Shown here: piece by piece, positions 35,251 through 44,842 of the stretch
Position numbering within the stretch: the first letter of the stretch is position 1
Layout of the letters: the number at the start of each line of letters is the position of its first letter
Assembly: GCA_937967995.1 (NCBI GenBank)
Contig: CALBTB010000010.1
Coordinates: 124,001-188,000 of the forward strand
DNA from: an uncultured Gammaproteobacteria bacterium
GTDB lineage: Bacteria; Pseudomonadota; Gammaproteobacteria; UBA6429; Thiohalophilaceae
Reading direction: 5' to 3'
DNA: 64,000 nucleotides
Position numbers and translations under genes: made by a program
The notes under the pieces: generated by a model
The model's input: only the letters and a program-made list of their open reading frames with translations
What the model was told of the DNA's origin: nothing
Databases searched by the model: none

Positions 35251-35649
35251 ATGCACGATGCCCAGCCCCAGTTAATCACTGCACGATCAGCGCGCCTCAC
35301 GGCAAGCATTTTCAATTACGGCAATTTGCTGGCCATCCTGTTGCCCTTACCACTGGGCATTCTGTGGCTGGGGGGATCCATCGCGGCCTATACCATGTTT
35401 CGCCATCACCCAAACCCACGCGTGGGTTACTACACGCAATGGGCCGCGTACCGGTTTTACGGTCTGGTTGGGTTCGTGGTGGTGGTGGCAACGTTTTTCA
35501 GTAAATCACTGACCGCCTGGCTGGTGACCTGGGCCCTTATGGCCATCATCATGATTCCATGGACCATCTACGATTTGATTCGCATTAAAAAAGAACCCTG
35601 GCAGGACATGCAGGTCATGCCGTCAGCTGACACAGAGGAAACCCCATGA
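35251..35649 (+). CDS. Two-helix membrane protein, first gene of biotin operon
   Basis: 132 residues with two long hydrophobic segments plus a shorter one (NLLAILLPLPLGILWLGGSI; LVGFVVVVATFF, WLVTWALMAIIMIPWTI). Overlaps bioB by 4 nt (ATGA) and lies directly after the BirA operator, so it should be co-regulated with biotin synthesis. No known domain is recognised; some membrane proteins of this size next to bioB are uncharacterised. A role in biotin or precursor transport is inference only. Confidence 0.8.
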   Translation: MHDAQPQLITARSARLTASIFNYGNLLAILLPLPLGILWLGGSIAAYTMFRHHPNPRVGYYTQWAAYRFYGLVGFVVVVATFFSKSLTAWLVTWALMAIIMIPWTIYDLIRIKKEPWQDMQVMPSADTEETP

Positions 35650-36614
35650 ACGCATCACCAGACACCATGACCGGTTCCGTTCGATTTGACTGGCAACGGG
35701 ATGAAATTGACGCGTTGTTTGCTAAACCGTTTGCCGACCTGATGTTTCAGGCACAGAGCGTACATCGACAACATTTTGATCCCAACCAGGTGCAGGTAAG
35801 TACGTTGCTGAGTATCAAGACCGGTAAATGTCCGGAAGACTGTGCCTATTGTCCACAGAGCGTTCGCTATGACACGGAGCTGGAAGTCGAGCCATTAATG
35901 CCACTGGATGAAGTGGTCAGTGCCGCGCGTAAGGCAAAACAGAATGGCGCCTCGCGTTTTTGTATGGGTGCGGCCTGGCGTAGTCCGAAAGACCGGGATC
36001 TGGATAAAGTCGTCGACATGGTCGAGGCGGTAAAAGCACAAGGGCTGGAAACCTGTTTGACTCTCGGCATGCTGACCGAACAACAAACCCAGCGCCTGAA
36101 ACAGGCGGGACTGGATTATTACAACCACAACCTGGATACCTCGCCCGAGTATTACGAGAAAATTATCTCGACGCGCACCTATCAGGATCGACTCGAGACA
36201 CTTTCGCATGTCCGCGCTGCCGGTATCCATGTCTGTTGTGGCGGGATATTAGGAATGGGTGAAACCCGCCAGGATCGTATCGGCCTGTTGCAGGAACTGG
36301 CCAACCAGTCACCGCATCCGGAATCGGTTCCAATCAATATGCTGGTACGAGTCGAAGGGACGCCACTGGAAGCGGCCAGTGATTTCGATCCCATTGAATT
36401 CGTACGCACGATTGCGATCGCACGCATCATGATGCCGACTTCACATGTGCGACTGTCAGCCGGTCGTGAGGAAATGACGAATGAAATGCAGGCCTTGTGT
36501 TTTCTGGCAGGTGCCAATTCCATTTTCTACGGGGAAAAATTGTTAACAACCCCCAACCCGAGTGAAAACCATGATCTCGCACTGTTTGAGAAACTGGGGA
36601 TTACCGGGGTGTAA
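35646..36614 (+). CDS. bioB: Biotin synthase BioB
   Basis: Radical-SAM enzyme inserting sulfur into dethiobiotin. 322 residues; 4Fe-4S cluster Cys in CPEDCAYC, 2Fe-2S/substrate region with YYNHNLDTSPEYY, and Arg of HVRLSAGREEM. Normal length. The stop overlaps the start of bioF by one nt. Confidence 0.98.
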   Translation: MNASPDTMTGSVRFDWQRDEIDALFAKPFADLMFQAQSVHRQHFDPNQVQVSTLLSIKTGKCPEDCAYCPQSVRYDTELEVEPLMPLDEVVSAARKAKQNGASRFCMGAAWRSPKDRDLDKVVDMVEAVKAQGLETCLTLGMLTEQQTQRLKQAGLDYYNHNLDTSPEYYEKIISTRTYQDRLETLSHVRAAGIHVCCGGILGMGETRQDRIGLLQELANQSPHPESVPINMLVRVEGTPLEAASDFDPIEFVRTIAIARIMMPTSHVRLSAGREEMTNEMQALCFLAGANSIFYGEKLLTTPNPSENHDLALFEKLGITGV

Positions 36615-37759
36615 TGAATACACAAGCCTTAACAGCCTGGCTACAGCAACAAAAACAACAGCACCTGTACCGGCAACGTCGCATCGTTGACAGTCCACAG
36701 GGTGTGAACCTGGTCATCGATCAGCGCGAGTATGTGAATTTTTGCAGTAATGATTATCTTGGCATGGCCAATCATCCACAGGTTGTCGAAGCGCTGGTTC
36801 AGGGTGCAAAACTGTATGGTGTGGGCAGTGGCGCTTCGCATTTAATTAATGGCCATAGTCGCGCACATCATCAACTGGAAGAGGAACTGGCCGGGTTTGT
36901 TGGTCGTCCACGCGCGTTGTTGTTTTCCACCGGCTATATGGCCAACCTGGGCGTGATCAGTGCACTGTGTGGTAAAGGCGATGCGGTACTCGAAGACCGT
37001 TTGAATCACGCCTCGTTACTGGACGGTGCCCTGTTGTCGCAGGCAAGACTGCAACGTTATCAGCATGGTGATGCTGATGATTTACGAAACAAGTTATCAA
37101 ACAGCAAGGCAGCCAACAAACTCATCTGCACTGACGGTGTGTTCAGTATGGACGGCGATGTGGCACCGGTAAACGCGCTCACCAAAATCGCAACAGAAAA
37201 TGACGCCTGGTTAATGGTGGATGATGCCCATGGCCTTGGTACAACAGGCGTTACAGGTCGCGGTACACTTGAGTTAATCAGTGCATCGAGTGAAGAGGTC
37301 CCCATTCTGGTCGGTACACTTGGCAAGGCGTTTGGTACCTTCGGGGCGTTTGTTGCCGGTGATGAAACATTGATTGAATATTTGATTCAACGCGCACGTA
37401 GTTATATTTATACGACAGCCTTACCCCCGGCGGTTGCCGAGGCAACACGTATCAGTCTCAAACTGGTACAGGATGAAGCCTGGCGACGCGAACAGTTAAA
37501 CAACAATATTCAGTATTTCAGGCAGTGTCTTGCTCAGTGCGATGTTCAGCTTTCGGAGTCAGCCACACCCATTCAGCCGATCATCATCGGTGATGTGGAA
37601 CAGACACTGGCATTAAGCAATAAACTGAATAAAGCGGGTCTGCTGGTATCCGCCATTCGACCACCCACAGTACCGGATGGGACGGCGCGATTGCGCATCA
37701 CGTTATGTGCCGAACATACTCGTGCACAGATAGATCAACTTGTCGGTGCCATCGCATGA
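36614..37759 (+). CDS. bioF: 8-amino-7-oxononanoate synthase BioF
   Basis: PLP enzyme condensing pimeloyl-ACP/CoA with alanine. 381 residues. PLP lysine in GTLGKAFGTFG; substrate-side motifs NDYLGMANHP and VDDAHGLGTTG. In order in the bioBFHCD operon. Confidence 0.97.
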   Translation: MNTQALTAWLQQQKQQHLYRQRRIVDSPQGVNLVIDQREYVNFCSNDYLGMANHPQVVEALVQGAKLYGVGSGASHLINGHSRAHHQLEEELAGFVGRPRALLFSTGYMANLGVISALCGKGDAVLEDRLNHASLLDGALLSQARLQRYQHGDADDLRNKLSNSKAANKLICTDGVFSMDGDVAPVNALTKIATENDAWLMVDDAHGLGTTGVTGRGTLELISASSEEVPILVGTLGKAFGTFGAFVAGDETLIEYLIQRARSYIYTTALPPAVAEATRISLKLVQDEAWRREQLNNNIQYFRQCLAQCDVQLSESATPIQPIIIGDVEQTLALSNKLNKAGLLVSAIRPPTVPDGTARLRITLCAEHTRAQIDQLVGAIA

Positions 37760-38544
37760 GCCAGGTCGAGTTATATATGGATCAGGTGGGTCAGGGACAG
37801 GTGTTACTTTGCCTGCATGGCTGGGGCATGCATGGTGGCGTCTTTGCTCCACTGGCCGATTCGCTTGCCGACCATTTTCAGGTCTGTCGCGTCGACCTGC
37901 CGGGCCATGGTTATACCCAAATCATTCCGGAATTTAATAACCTCGAGATCCTGGCCGGGCATGTGCTGGCCAGCATTAGAAATATCACCAGTGACAAAGT
38001 GAATATTCTGGCCTGGTCGATGGGGGGCCTGATAGGTCAGTATCTGGCGGTGCACAATCCTGATGTGATTAATAAACTGGTGCTGGTATCCAGCACACCC
38101 TGTTTCGAAAACAATTCACACTGGTCACACGGTCTCGACTCAAACGTACTGGATGGTTTTGCTGACAATTTATCAGATGATTACCGCGCCACGCTGGAAC
38201 GGTTCCTGGCATTACAATTTATGGGATCGATCAATCAGAAAAACCAGTTACGTCGTGCACGTGAGATGCTATTTTCCCGGCCAGAACCCGATGTGGTGAC
38301 GCTGCAGCAGGGACTGGGCCTGCTCAAACAAACGAACCTGCTGTCTTTGCTGGATAAGATTACCTGTCCGACACTGGTCGTCGGTGGAGAACACGACAGG
38401 CTGGTTTCGAGCATGGCGATTCGAACGCTGGCTGAGCAGGTAAAATCCGGTCAGGCGATTATTTTTAAAGACAGTGGTCACGCCCCGTTTTTATCCAGTG
38501 CCACATTGTTTAGCAAATATGTAACGCAGTTTTTACATGAATGA
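37756..38544 (+). CDS. bioH: Pimeloyl-ACP methyl ester carboxylesterase BioH
   Basis: Removes the methyl that BioC added, ending the pimelate module. 262 residues from the ATG that overlaps the bioF stop by 4 nt. Alpha/beta hydrolase: oxyanion loop LHGWGMHGGVF, nucleophile elbow LAWSMGG (Ser; the first Gly of the GxSxG motif is Ala), Asp in GGEHDRLV and His in SGHAPFLS. Overlaps bioC by 8 nt. Confidence 0.95.
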   Translation: MSQVELYMDQVGQGQVLLCLHGWGMHGGVFAPLADSLADHFQVCRVDLPGHGYTQIIPEFNNLEILAGHVLASIRNITSDKVNILAWSMGGLIGQYLAVHNPDVINKLVLVSSTPCFENNSHWSHGLDSNVLDGFADNLSDDYRATLERFLALQFMGSINQKNQLRRAREMLFSRPEPDVVTLQQGLGLLKQTNLLSLLDKITCPTLVVGGEHDRLVSSMAIRTLAEQVKSGQAIIFKDSGHAPFLSSATLFSKYVTQFLHE

Positions 38545-39409
38545 TAATGTGATAATTGATAAACGGCTGGCGCGCCTGGCCTTTGAAAAGGCTGCGTCAA
38601 CCTATGATGATGCCGCCATCCTGCAAAAGGAAGTCAATCGACGCCTGATAGAACGGCTGGACTATATCAACTTTAAGCCGGCGACAATTCTTGATGTCGG
38701 CGACGGTACCGGTTATGCCAGCCTGGCATCACAAAAACGTTATAAACAGGCCGAGATATATGCACTGGATATTGCCCATGCCATGCTGGGCCGCCTGCAT
38801 GCACATACCGGTTTTATTACGCGCCTGAAAAATAAAATTCATTCTATTAATGCCGAAGCGGAGCGCTTGCCGTTACACGATCGCAGTGTCGATATGATTT
38901 ACTCCAGCCTTACCGTGCAATGGGTTAATGATCTGGACAACGTGTTAAATGAATTCCGTCGTGTGCTCAAACCCGGCGGCATGGTTCTGTTTTCAACCTT
39001 TGGTCCGGACACCCTTAAGGAACTGCGCGCCAGCTGGCAGGATGTCGATCAGTTTACCCATGTCAGTCCATTTATCGACATGCATGACATTGGTGATGCC
39101 ATGATGCGGGCGCGTTTTGCTGAACCGGTCATGGACGCAGAGATGTTTACGTTGACTTACCCGGATGTATATAAACTGATGCGCGAACTCAAGGCCATTG
39201 GTGCGCACAACGTGACGAGCGGGCGTCCGCGCGGACTAACCGGCAAACAACGCATCAGGCGTTTCGAACAGGCATACGAAAAATTCCGTGCCAATGACGT
39301 CTTGCCGGCCAGCTATGAAGTGGTCTATGGCCATGCCTGGGCACCGTTACAGGACACAAAAGCCGGCGAAGTGACGGTTTCTATCGATGCACTAATGAAA
39401 GACAGATAA
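38537..39409 (+). CDS. bioC: Malonyl-ACP O-methyltransferase BioC
   Basis: SAM-dependent methylase that starts pimelate synthesis. 290 residues. N-terminal FEKAASTYDDAAILQKEV is typical of BioC; SAM motif I reads LDVGDGTGYAS, with Asp where most have Cys (G-C-G-T-G); post-motif VQWVNDLDNVL. Substitution at this Cys position may matter little. The C-terminal RPRGLTGKQRIRRFEQAYE is the usual tail. Confidence 0.93.
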   Translation: MNDNVIIDKRLARLAFEKAASTYDDAAILQKEVNRRLIERLDYINFKPATILDVGDGTGYASLASQKRYKQAEIYALDIAHAMLGRLHAHTGFITRLKNKIHSINAEAERLPLHDRSVDMIYSSLTVQWVNDLDNVLNEFRRVLKPGGMVLFSTFGPDTLKELRASWQDVDQFTHVSPFIDMHDIGDAMMRARFAEPVMDAEMFTLTYPDVYKLMRELKAIGAHNVTSGRPRGLTGKQRIRRFEQAYEKFRANDVLPASYEVVYGHAWAPLQDTKAGEVTVSIDALMKDR

Positions 39410-39414
39410 TTCAC

Positions 39415-40092
39415 ATGGCACAGAGTTACTTCATAACAGGCACGGACACGGAGATCGGTAAAACCGTTGTCAGTGCGATGCTAATCAGGTACTTCATCGA
39501 ACGCGGTGATAAGGTCATTGGCATGAAACCCGTGGCCAGTGGTGCAAAGCCTGTTACAAATCAGTTACAGAACGATGATGCCATGCAGTTAATCAATGCG
39601 TCGAACGTATCAGCTGATTATGACCTGGTTAATCCCTATTGCTTTGAACCACCCATTGCGCCACATATCGCCGCGCAGCAACAGGGCACCGAAATATCAG
39701 TAGCAACCATTCAACAGAGTTATCAACAACTGGCGAATAAATCCGACCGCGTTATCGTCGAAGGTGTCGGTGGCTGGCAGGTGCCGTTGAATGACTCGCA
39801 AACCGTTGCCGATCTGGCGGTGACCTTATCATTACCCGTAATTCTGGTCGTGGGTATGCGACTGGGTTGCCTTAATCATGCCTGCCTGACTGTAGAGTCC
39901 ATTCTCGCCAAAGGCTGTAATTTAACTGGGTGGATAGCAAATTCTATCGACCCTGACATGTCCTGTTTCGATCAAAACCTGGCCACCCTACAACAAAAAA
40001 TTGATGCGCCAATGCTGGCGGTGTTGCCACATTTTAATCACGGTATTGAAGCATTGAATTCATACATCTCCCGTAATGACCTGATCCTGTAA
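39415..40092 (+). CDS. bioD: Dethiobiotin synthetase BioD
   Basis: Closes the ureido ring from DAPA, CO2 and ATP. 225 residues. ATP loop GTDTEIGKTVVS, Lys of GMKPVASG, and EGVGGWQVPL. Last gene of the operon; no bioA is seen in the window, so the aminotransferase must be elsewhere. Confidence 0.96.
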   Translation: MAQSYFITGTDTEIGKTVVSAMLIRYFIERGDKVIGMKPVASGAKPVTNQLQNDDAMQLINASNVSADYDLVNPYCFEPPIAPHIAAQQQGTEISVATIQQSYQQLANKSDRVIVEGVGGWQVPLNDSQTVADLAVTLSLPVILVVGMRLGCLNHACLTVESILAKGCNLTGWIANSIDPDMSCFDQNLATLQQKIDAPMLAVLPHFNHGIEALNSYISRNDLIL

Positions 40093-40436
40093 ACCCGACA
40101 TAGAAAGTCTGTTTTAATACGAATTTACAAGGACTTGGCAAAATAAGGCGAAGTCTGTATGTTTAGTTACCCAGAGAGACGGGTGTGTGTCTGAACAAAA
40201 TAAGTATATTATTAATTGTTTATATATTTCCTTGTTATACACCTATTCTTACTTTTTTATAGCGACCCATAGGCCCTTACTATAAAATTTCGCCCCGTAA
40301 CAAATTGCTACAGAATTTGCGGTTGTAGACGGAGAGAAGAATTCAAAACGGTTCGCTGTCGTTGGGACGTAGCGAATAACGTAACCAGCAGATTTACATC
40401 ATTATAATTTTAAAATCCCAACCAAGAGGTAGAGGT
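40093..40436. other. Intergenic region upstream of the cox cluster
   Basis: 344 nt, AT-rich, with no gene. It should hold the cox promoter: TTGTTA followed 17 nt later by TTTTAT, near 40232-40260, is a weak candidate. A TTCGCT/AGCGAA pair (about 40350-40375) forms a small hairpin. AAGAGGTAGAGG before coxB supplies the ribosome site. Confidence 0.5.
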
Positions 40437-41573
40437 ATGTCAGCAAGTAAAACAATCAAAACGCTTAGCCGCTTGCTGTGCGCTGCGCTTCTGCTCGGTC
40501 CTGCGATTGCCAACGCGGATTACGAGCTGAACTTGATGCCTGGTGTCACAGAAATAAGTCAGATGCAATACGATTTGCATATGCTTGTACTGTGGTTAGT
40601 GACTGTCGTCGGCATCCTGGTATTTGGTGTGATGATTTATTCTATTATTAAACATCGCAAATCCAAGGGAGCACAGGCCGCGCAGTTTCACGAAAGCACA
40701 ACGGTGGAAGTGATCTGGACCATCATTCCTTTTGCCATTTTGGTAGCGATTGCGGTTCCGGCGACCAAGGGTCTGCTGGAAATGGAAGATACCAGTAAAT
40801 ACGACATGAGCATCAAGGTCACTGGTATCCAGTGGAAATGGGAATACGATTACATTGATGAAGATGGCGTGAAGTTTATCAGCCAGCTCGACGAAGCAAG
40901 CGAAAATGCACGTAAACTCGGTTCCGGTGTTGACGTTACTACCGTCGAAAATTACCTGCTGGACGTGGATAACCCCATTGTCGTGCCGAGTAACAAGCGC
41001 GTTCGATTGCTTATTACTGCAGCCGACGTTATTCATGCATGGTGGGTGCCTGACCTGGGCGTGAAGCGCGATGCGATTCCGGGCTTTATTAACGAAAGCT
41101 GGTTTTACGCGGAAAAAGAAGGTACCTATCGTGGCCAGTGTGCGGAATTATGCGGTAAGGACCACGGTTTTATGCCTATCGTTGTGAAAGTGGTTTCGCA
41201 GGCGGACTACGATGCCTGGGTCGCCAATCAGAAGGCCGCCGCATCGGCGTCAGCTGCTGAGGATACCAAGACCTTTGGCATGGATGAGTTGATGGCTCGT
41301 GGTAAGGGCGTGTATGACAAGAGTTGTGCAGCTTGTCATGGTCCGACAGGGGCAGGGGTACCGGGTGTGTTCCCGGCAATGGCGGGTAGCAAGATTACTA
41401 CCGGTGATATTGCCGCCCACATTGATATTGTCGTCAACGGTAAACCGGGCACGGCGATGGCTGCCTACAGGTCGCAACTTTCCAAAGCTGACCTGGCCGC
41501 TGTAATTACATACGAACGTAACGCCTTCGGTAATAAAACCGGCGACGTAGTTCAACCAACAGACATTAAATAA
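40437..41573 (+). CDS. coxB: Cytochrome c oxidase subunit II with fused cytochrome c domain
   Basis: 378 residues. Signal peptide, two membrane helices (LVLWLVTVVGILVFG, IWTIIPFAILVAIAV), a CuA cupredoxin domain (His in VIHAWWVPDLG; Cys, Glu, Cys, His and Met in CAELCGKDHGFM) and a C-terminal cytochrome c with CAACHG. A caa3-like fused subunit II takes electrons from soluble cytochrome c. First gene of the aa3-type cluster. Confidence 0.97.
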   Translation: MSASKTIKTLSRLLCAALLLGPAIANADYELNLMPGVTEISQMQYDLHMLVLWLVTVVGILVFGVMIYSIIKHRKSKGAQAAQFHESTTVEVIWTIIPFAILVAIAVPATKGLLEMEDTSKYDMSIKVTGIQWKWEYDYIDEDGVKFISQLDEASENARKLGSGVDVTTVENYLLDVDNPIVVPSNKRVRLLITAADVIHAWWVPDLGVKRDAIPGFINESWFYAEKEGTYRGQCAELCGKDHGFMPIVVKVVSQADYDAWVANQKAAASASAAEDTKTFGMDELMARGKGVYDKSCAACHGPTGAGVPGVFPAMAGSKITTGDIAAHIDIVVNGKPGTAMAAYRSQLSKADLAAVITYERNAFGNKTGDVVQPTDIK

Positions 41574-41594
41574 TCAGGATCGGAGGCAATAACA

Positions 41595-43157
41595 ATGAGT
41601 GATCATCATCATCCGACAGGTATAAAGCGTTGGTTGTTTACGACCAATCATAAAGACATCGGTACGCTGTACCTCTGGTTCTCTTTCATCATGCTGCTTA
41701 TTGGTGGTTCCATGGCCATGGTGATTCGCGCCGAGTTATTTGAACCCGGTATGCAGGTAGTAGAACCCAACTTCTTTAACATGATGACAACCATGCATGG
41801 TTTAATCATGGTATTCGGCGCCATCATGCCGGCCTTCGTAGGCTTTGCAAACTGGTTGGTGCCGATGATGGTAGGCGCGCCGGATATGGCACTGCCACGC
41901 ATGAACAACTGGAGTTTCTGGATTCTGCCGTTCGCCGGCACCATGTTGCTCATGCCGATGTTTATGGGCGGTGACTTCCTGCAGGGGCAGGGACCGGCAT
42001 TTGGCTGGACGTTCTATGAACCGTTGTCGGGTCAATATAACAAGCTTGGCTTCTTTATCTTTGCCGTCCACTTGCTGGGTTTCTCATCCATCATGGGATC
42101 CATCAATATCATTGCAACCATTCTCAACATGCGTGCCCCGGGCATGACACTGATGAAAATGCCGTTGTTTGTATGGACCTGGCTGATTACCGCCTTCCTG
42201 CTGATTGCAGTTATGCCGGTACTGGCAGGTGCAGTCACCATGATGCTGACGGATAAATACTTCGGTACATCGTTCTTTGATGCCGCCGGTGGTGGTGATC
42301 CGGTGCTGTTCCAGCATGTGTTCTGGTTCTTCGGTCACCCTGAGGTGTACATCATGATCCTGCCGGCATTTGGTATCGTGTCGCAAATCATTCCGACCTT
42401 TGCGCGCAAGCCGTTGTTTGGTTATGCCTCCATGGTTTATGCGACCGCGGCGATTGCGTTCCTGTCATTCATCGTATGGGCGCACCACATGTTCACAGTG
42501 GGTATGCCGGTTGCTGGTGAGCTGTACTTTATGTACGCAACCGTCATGATTGCAGTTCCGACGGCAGTGAAAGTCTTTAACTGGGCGGCGACCATGTGGA
42601 AAGGTTCGATGACATTTGAAACGCCGATGTTATGGGCCATTGCCTTCGTTTTCCTGTTCACCATCGGTGGATTTACAGGTCTGATGCTCGGTGTTGCACC
42701 GGCTGACTTCCAGTATCACGATACTTATTTCGTGGTTGCACACTTCCACTACGTGTTAGTAACCGGTGCATTGTTTGCGCTGATCGGTGGTGTGTATTAC
42801 TGGTTGCCCAAGTGGACCGGTAATATGTACAGCGAAAAACTGGGCAAACTGCATTTCTGGTTGTCGACGATTTCCGTCAACGTGCTGTTCTTCCCGCAAC
42901 ACTTCATCGGGCTGGAAGGTATGCCGCGTCGTATTCCTGACTACAACCCGATGTTTGCCGACTGGAACATGATTTCTTCTATCGGTGGATTTGTATTCGG
43001 TGCCAGTCAGTTGATCTTCCTCTATACGGTTATCAAGTGTATCCGCGGTGGAGAGAAGGCAACTGATCAGGTCTGGGAAGGCGCAGAAGGTCTGGAATGG
43101 ACTATTCCATCACCTGCACCGTACCACACGTTCGAGACAGCACCGGAAGTGAAGTAA
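41595..43157 (+). CDS. coxA: Cytochrome c oxidase subunit I
   Basis: 520 residues, twelve helices. Binuclear centre His-Tyr pair in GHPEVYIMILPAFGI, CuB His pair in WAHHMFTVG, and heme ligands near HFHYVLVTG. These are features of A-family heme-copper oxidases. Preceded by coxB with a GGAGG ribosome site. Confidence 0.98.
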   Translation: MSDHHHPTGIKRWLFTTNHKDIGTLYLWFSFIMLLIGGSMAMVIRAELFEPGMQVVEPNFFNMMTTMHGLIMVFGAIMPAFVGFANWLVPMMVGAPDMALPRMNNWSFWILPFAGTMLLMPMFMGGDFLQGQGPAFGWTFYEPLSGQYNKLGFFIFAVHLLGFSSIMGSINIIATILNMRAPGMTLMKMPLFVWTWLITAFLLIAVMPVLAGAVTMMLTDKYFGTSFFDAAGGGDPVLFQHVFWFFGHPEVYIMILPAFGIVSQIIPTFARKPLFGYASMVYATAAIAFLSFIVWAHHMFTVGMPVAGELYFMYATVMIAVPTAVKVFNWAATMWKGSMTFETPMLWAIAFVFLFTIGGFTGLMLGVAPADFQYHDTYFVVAHFHYVLVTGALFALIGGVYYWLPKWTGNMYSEKLGKLHFWLSTISVNVLFFPQHFIGLEGMPRRIPDYNPMFADWNMISSIGGFVFGASQLIFLYTVIKCIRGGEKATDQVWEGAEGLEWTIPSPAPYHTFETAPEVK

Positions 43158-43161
43158 AACT

Positions 43162-43272
43162 ATGGATAAACAACGCATAGACAGGCAAAGACGTGGCGCA
43201 ATTATCACGGCGCTGATAGTTGGCGGCCTGGCTTTACTGTTCTATGTATTGTTTGTCGCATTACGCTGGTAA
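43162..43272 (+). CDS. Small membrane protein of the oxidase cluster
   Basis: 36 residues, MDKQRIDRQRRG followed by one helix IITALIVGGLALLFYVLF. It sits 4 nt after coxA and 5 nt before ctaG, where many proteobacteria have a small oxidase-assembly protein of about 35-45 residues. Short but well placed; role in assembly is by analogy. Confidence 0.75.
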   Translation: MDKQRIDRQRRGAIITALIVGGLALLFYVLFVALRW

Positions 43273-43277
43273 CCTGC

Positions 43278-43874
43278 ATGAGCACTGACAAGGACAAACA
43301 GAACCGAAAAGTACTGGGTGTATCGAGTTTTGTCGCCATTGCCATGTTTGGTTTCGGATTTGCACTGATACCGCTTTACGATGTCTTTTGTGATGCTTTT
43401 GGTATTAACGGCAGCTTCAGCGCTATTGAAGATGGTACCTATAATGCGGAAGCGGAAGCACAAAAGGCAATGGCAGGTGGTGTGGATCGATCCAGGACGA
43501 TCGATATGCAATTCCTGGTCAATGACAGTATTGGCCTGAATCTGGATTTCAAACCGTTAACTAAAAAGCTGACGCTGAATCCGGGCGAGGTAAAGGAAGT
43601 CAGTTATTACGTTAAGAATCGTTCGGACAAGACTATCACGATTCAGGCTATACCTGACATCACACCCAATAATGCGAAGAAATATCTGGCCAAGATTGAA
43701 TGTTTCTGCTTTCAGCAACAGACACTCAAACCAGGTGAAGAGAAAGAAATGCCGTTACGCTTTGTAGTTAATTCGGCTATACCGGAAACGATTCCGGTAT
43801 TGACCATGACTTACAGATTTATAAATAGTCATTACAAGGCGGAACAAAAGCTAAATGCAGAGACACGGTCTTAA
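43278..43874 (+). CDS. ctaG: Cytochrome c oxidase assembly protein CtaG (Cox11)
   Basis: 198 residues, one N-terminal helix (FVAIAMFGFGFALIPLYDVFC), then the Cox11 domain with the copper-binding cysteines in ECFCFQQQTLKPGE. Delivers copper to CuB of subunit I. Placed between coxA and coxC as in Pseudomonas. Confidence 0.96.
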   Translation: MSTDKDKQNRKVLGVSSFVAIAMFGFGFALIPLYDVFCDAFGINGSFSAIEDGTYNAEAEAQKAMAGGVDRSRTIDMQFLVNDSIGLNLDFKPLTKKLTLNPGEVKEVSYYVKNRSDKTITIQAIPDITPNNAKKYLAKIECFCFQQQTLKPGEEKEMPLRFVVNSAIPETIPVLTMTYRFINSHYKAEQKLNAETRS

Positions 43875-43908
43875 CAGTTTTAAAATATAAGCGAGAAGAG
43901 GGGTAAAC

Positions 43909-44784
43909 ATGTCAGAACAAAAATATTATTTGCCCGAGCCAAGCTACTGGCCATTAATTGGTTCCATTGGTTTGTTTGTATCACTATTCGGGTTTGCAAA
44001 CGCACTGGATCCGGCTGGTCCGGTCGGTAATCTGACGCTGATGTACATTGGCTTCGCCATTGTCGTCTTCATGATGTTTGGCTGGTTTGGTACGGTCATA
44101 CGCGAAAGCGAATCCGGAAAATACAATTCACAGGTTGATACATCATTCCGTATGGGTATGATGTGGTTTATCTTCTCAGAAGTGATGTTCTTTGCCGCCT
44201 TCTTCGGTGCATTGTTCTATGCTCGTCAGCTGTCAATTCCATGGCTCGCTGGTGAAGGTAATAATGCTTCCACCAATATGTTCCTGTGGAATGGATTTGC
44301 TGAGAACTGGCCATTACTGAACAGTCCGGATGCAGAAAAATATCCGGCGCCAACCGGTGTCATTGCCGCGAGTGGCCTGCCGTTACTGAATACCATCTTA
44401 CTGTTGTCTTCTTCAGTGACGGTAACCTTTGCCCACCATGCATTGAAAAAAGAACAGCGTGGTAAGCTCAACTTCTGGTTGTTTGTCACAGTTGCCCTTG
44501 GATTCACATTCCTGGGTGTGCAGATTTATGAATATGCACATGCATATACTGATCTGAACCTGAAACTAAGCAGTGGTATTTACGGTACAACATTCTTTAT
44601 GCTGACCGGGTTCCATGGTGCACACGTAACAATTGGTGCAACCATTCTGACCGTCATACTGATTCGTTGTATCAAGGGTCACTTTACACCCAAGAATCAC
44701 TTTGGTTTTGAGGCGGCCGCCTGGTACTGGCACTTTGTTGATGTTGTCTGGGTCGGGCTGTTTATTTTTGTGTACTGGCTATAA
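43909..44784 (+). CDS. coxC: Cytochrome c oxidase subunit III
   Basis: 291 residues, seven helices. Motifs include FRMGMMWFIFSEVMFFAAFFG, and GFHGAHVTIG and AAWYWHFVDVVW. GAGAGGGG ribosome site upstream. A terminator follows. Confidence 0.97.
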   Translation: MSEQKYYLPEPSYWPLIGSIGLFVSLFGFANALDPAGPVGNLTLMYIGFAIVVFMMFGWFGTVIRESESGKYNSQVDTSFRMGMMWFIFSEVMFFAAFFGALFYARQLSIPWLAGEGNNASTNMFLWNGFAENWPLLNSPDAEKYPAPTGVIAASGLPLLNTILLLSSSVTVTFAHHALKKEQRGKLNFWLFVTVALGFTFLGVQIYEYAHAYTDLNLKLSSGIYGTTFFMLTGFHGAHVTIGATILTVILIRCIKGHFTPKNHFGFEAAAWYWHFVDVVWVGLFIFVYWL

Positions 44785-44809
44785 CAAAATAATACTGCCA
44801 GGGAGTGAG

Positions 44810-44841
44810 AAGGCGTCAACATTGTTGGCGCCTTTTCTTTT
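44810..44841 (+). terminator. Rho-independent terminator after coxC
   Basis: AAGGCGTCAACA pairs with TGTTGGCGCCTT (one G-T wobble) followed by TTCTTTTT. Confidence 0.85.
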
Positions 44842-44842
44842 T

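Noticed and set aside
35193..35504. Alternative frame of 103 residues over the bio operon's first gene
   Set aside because: It starts with TTG inside the BirA operator and overlaps the membrane protein frame, which has clear hydrophobic segments.
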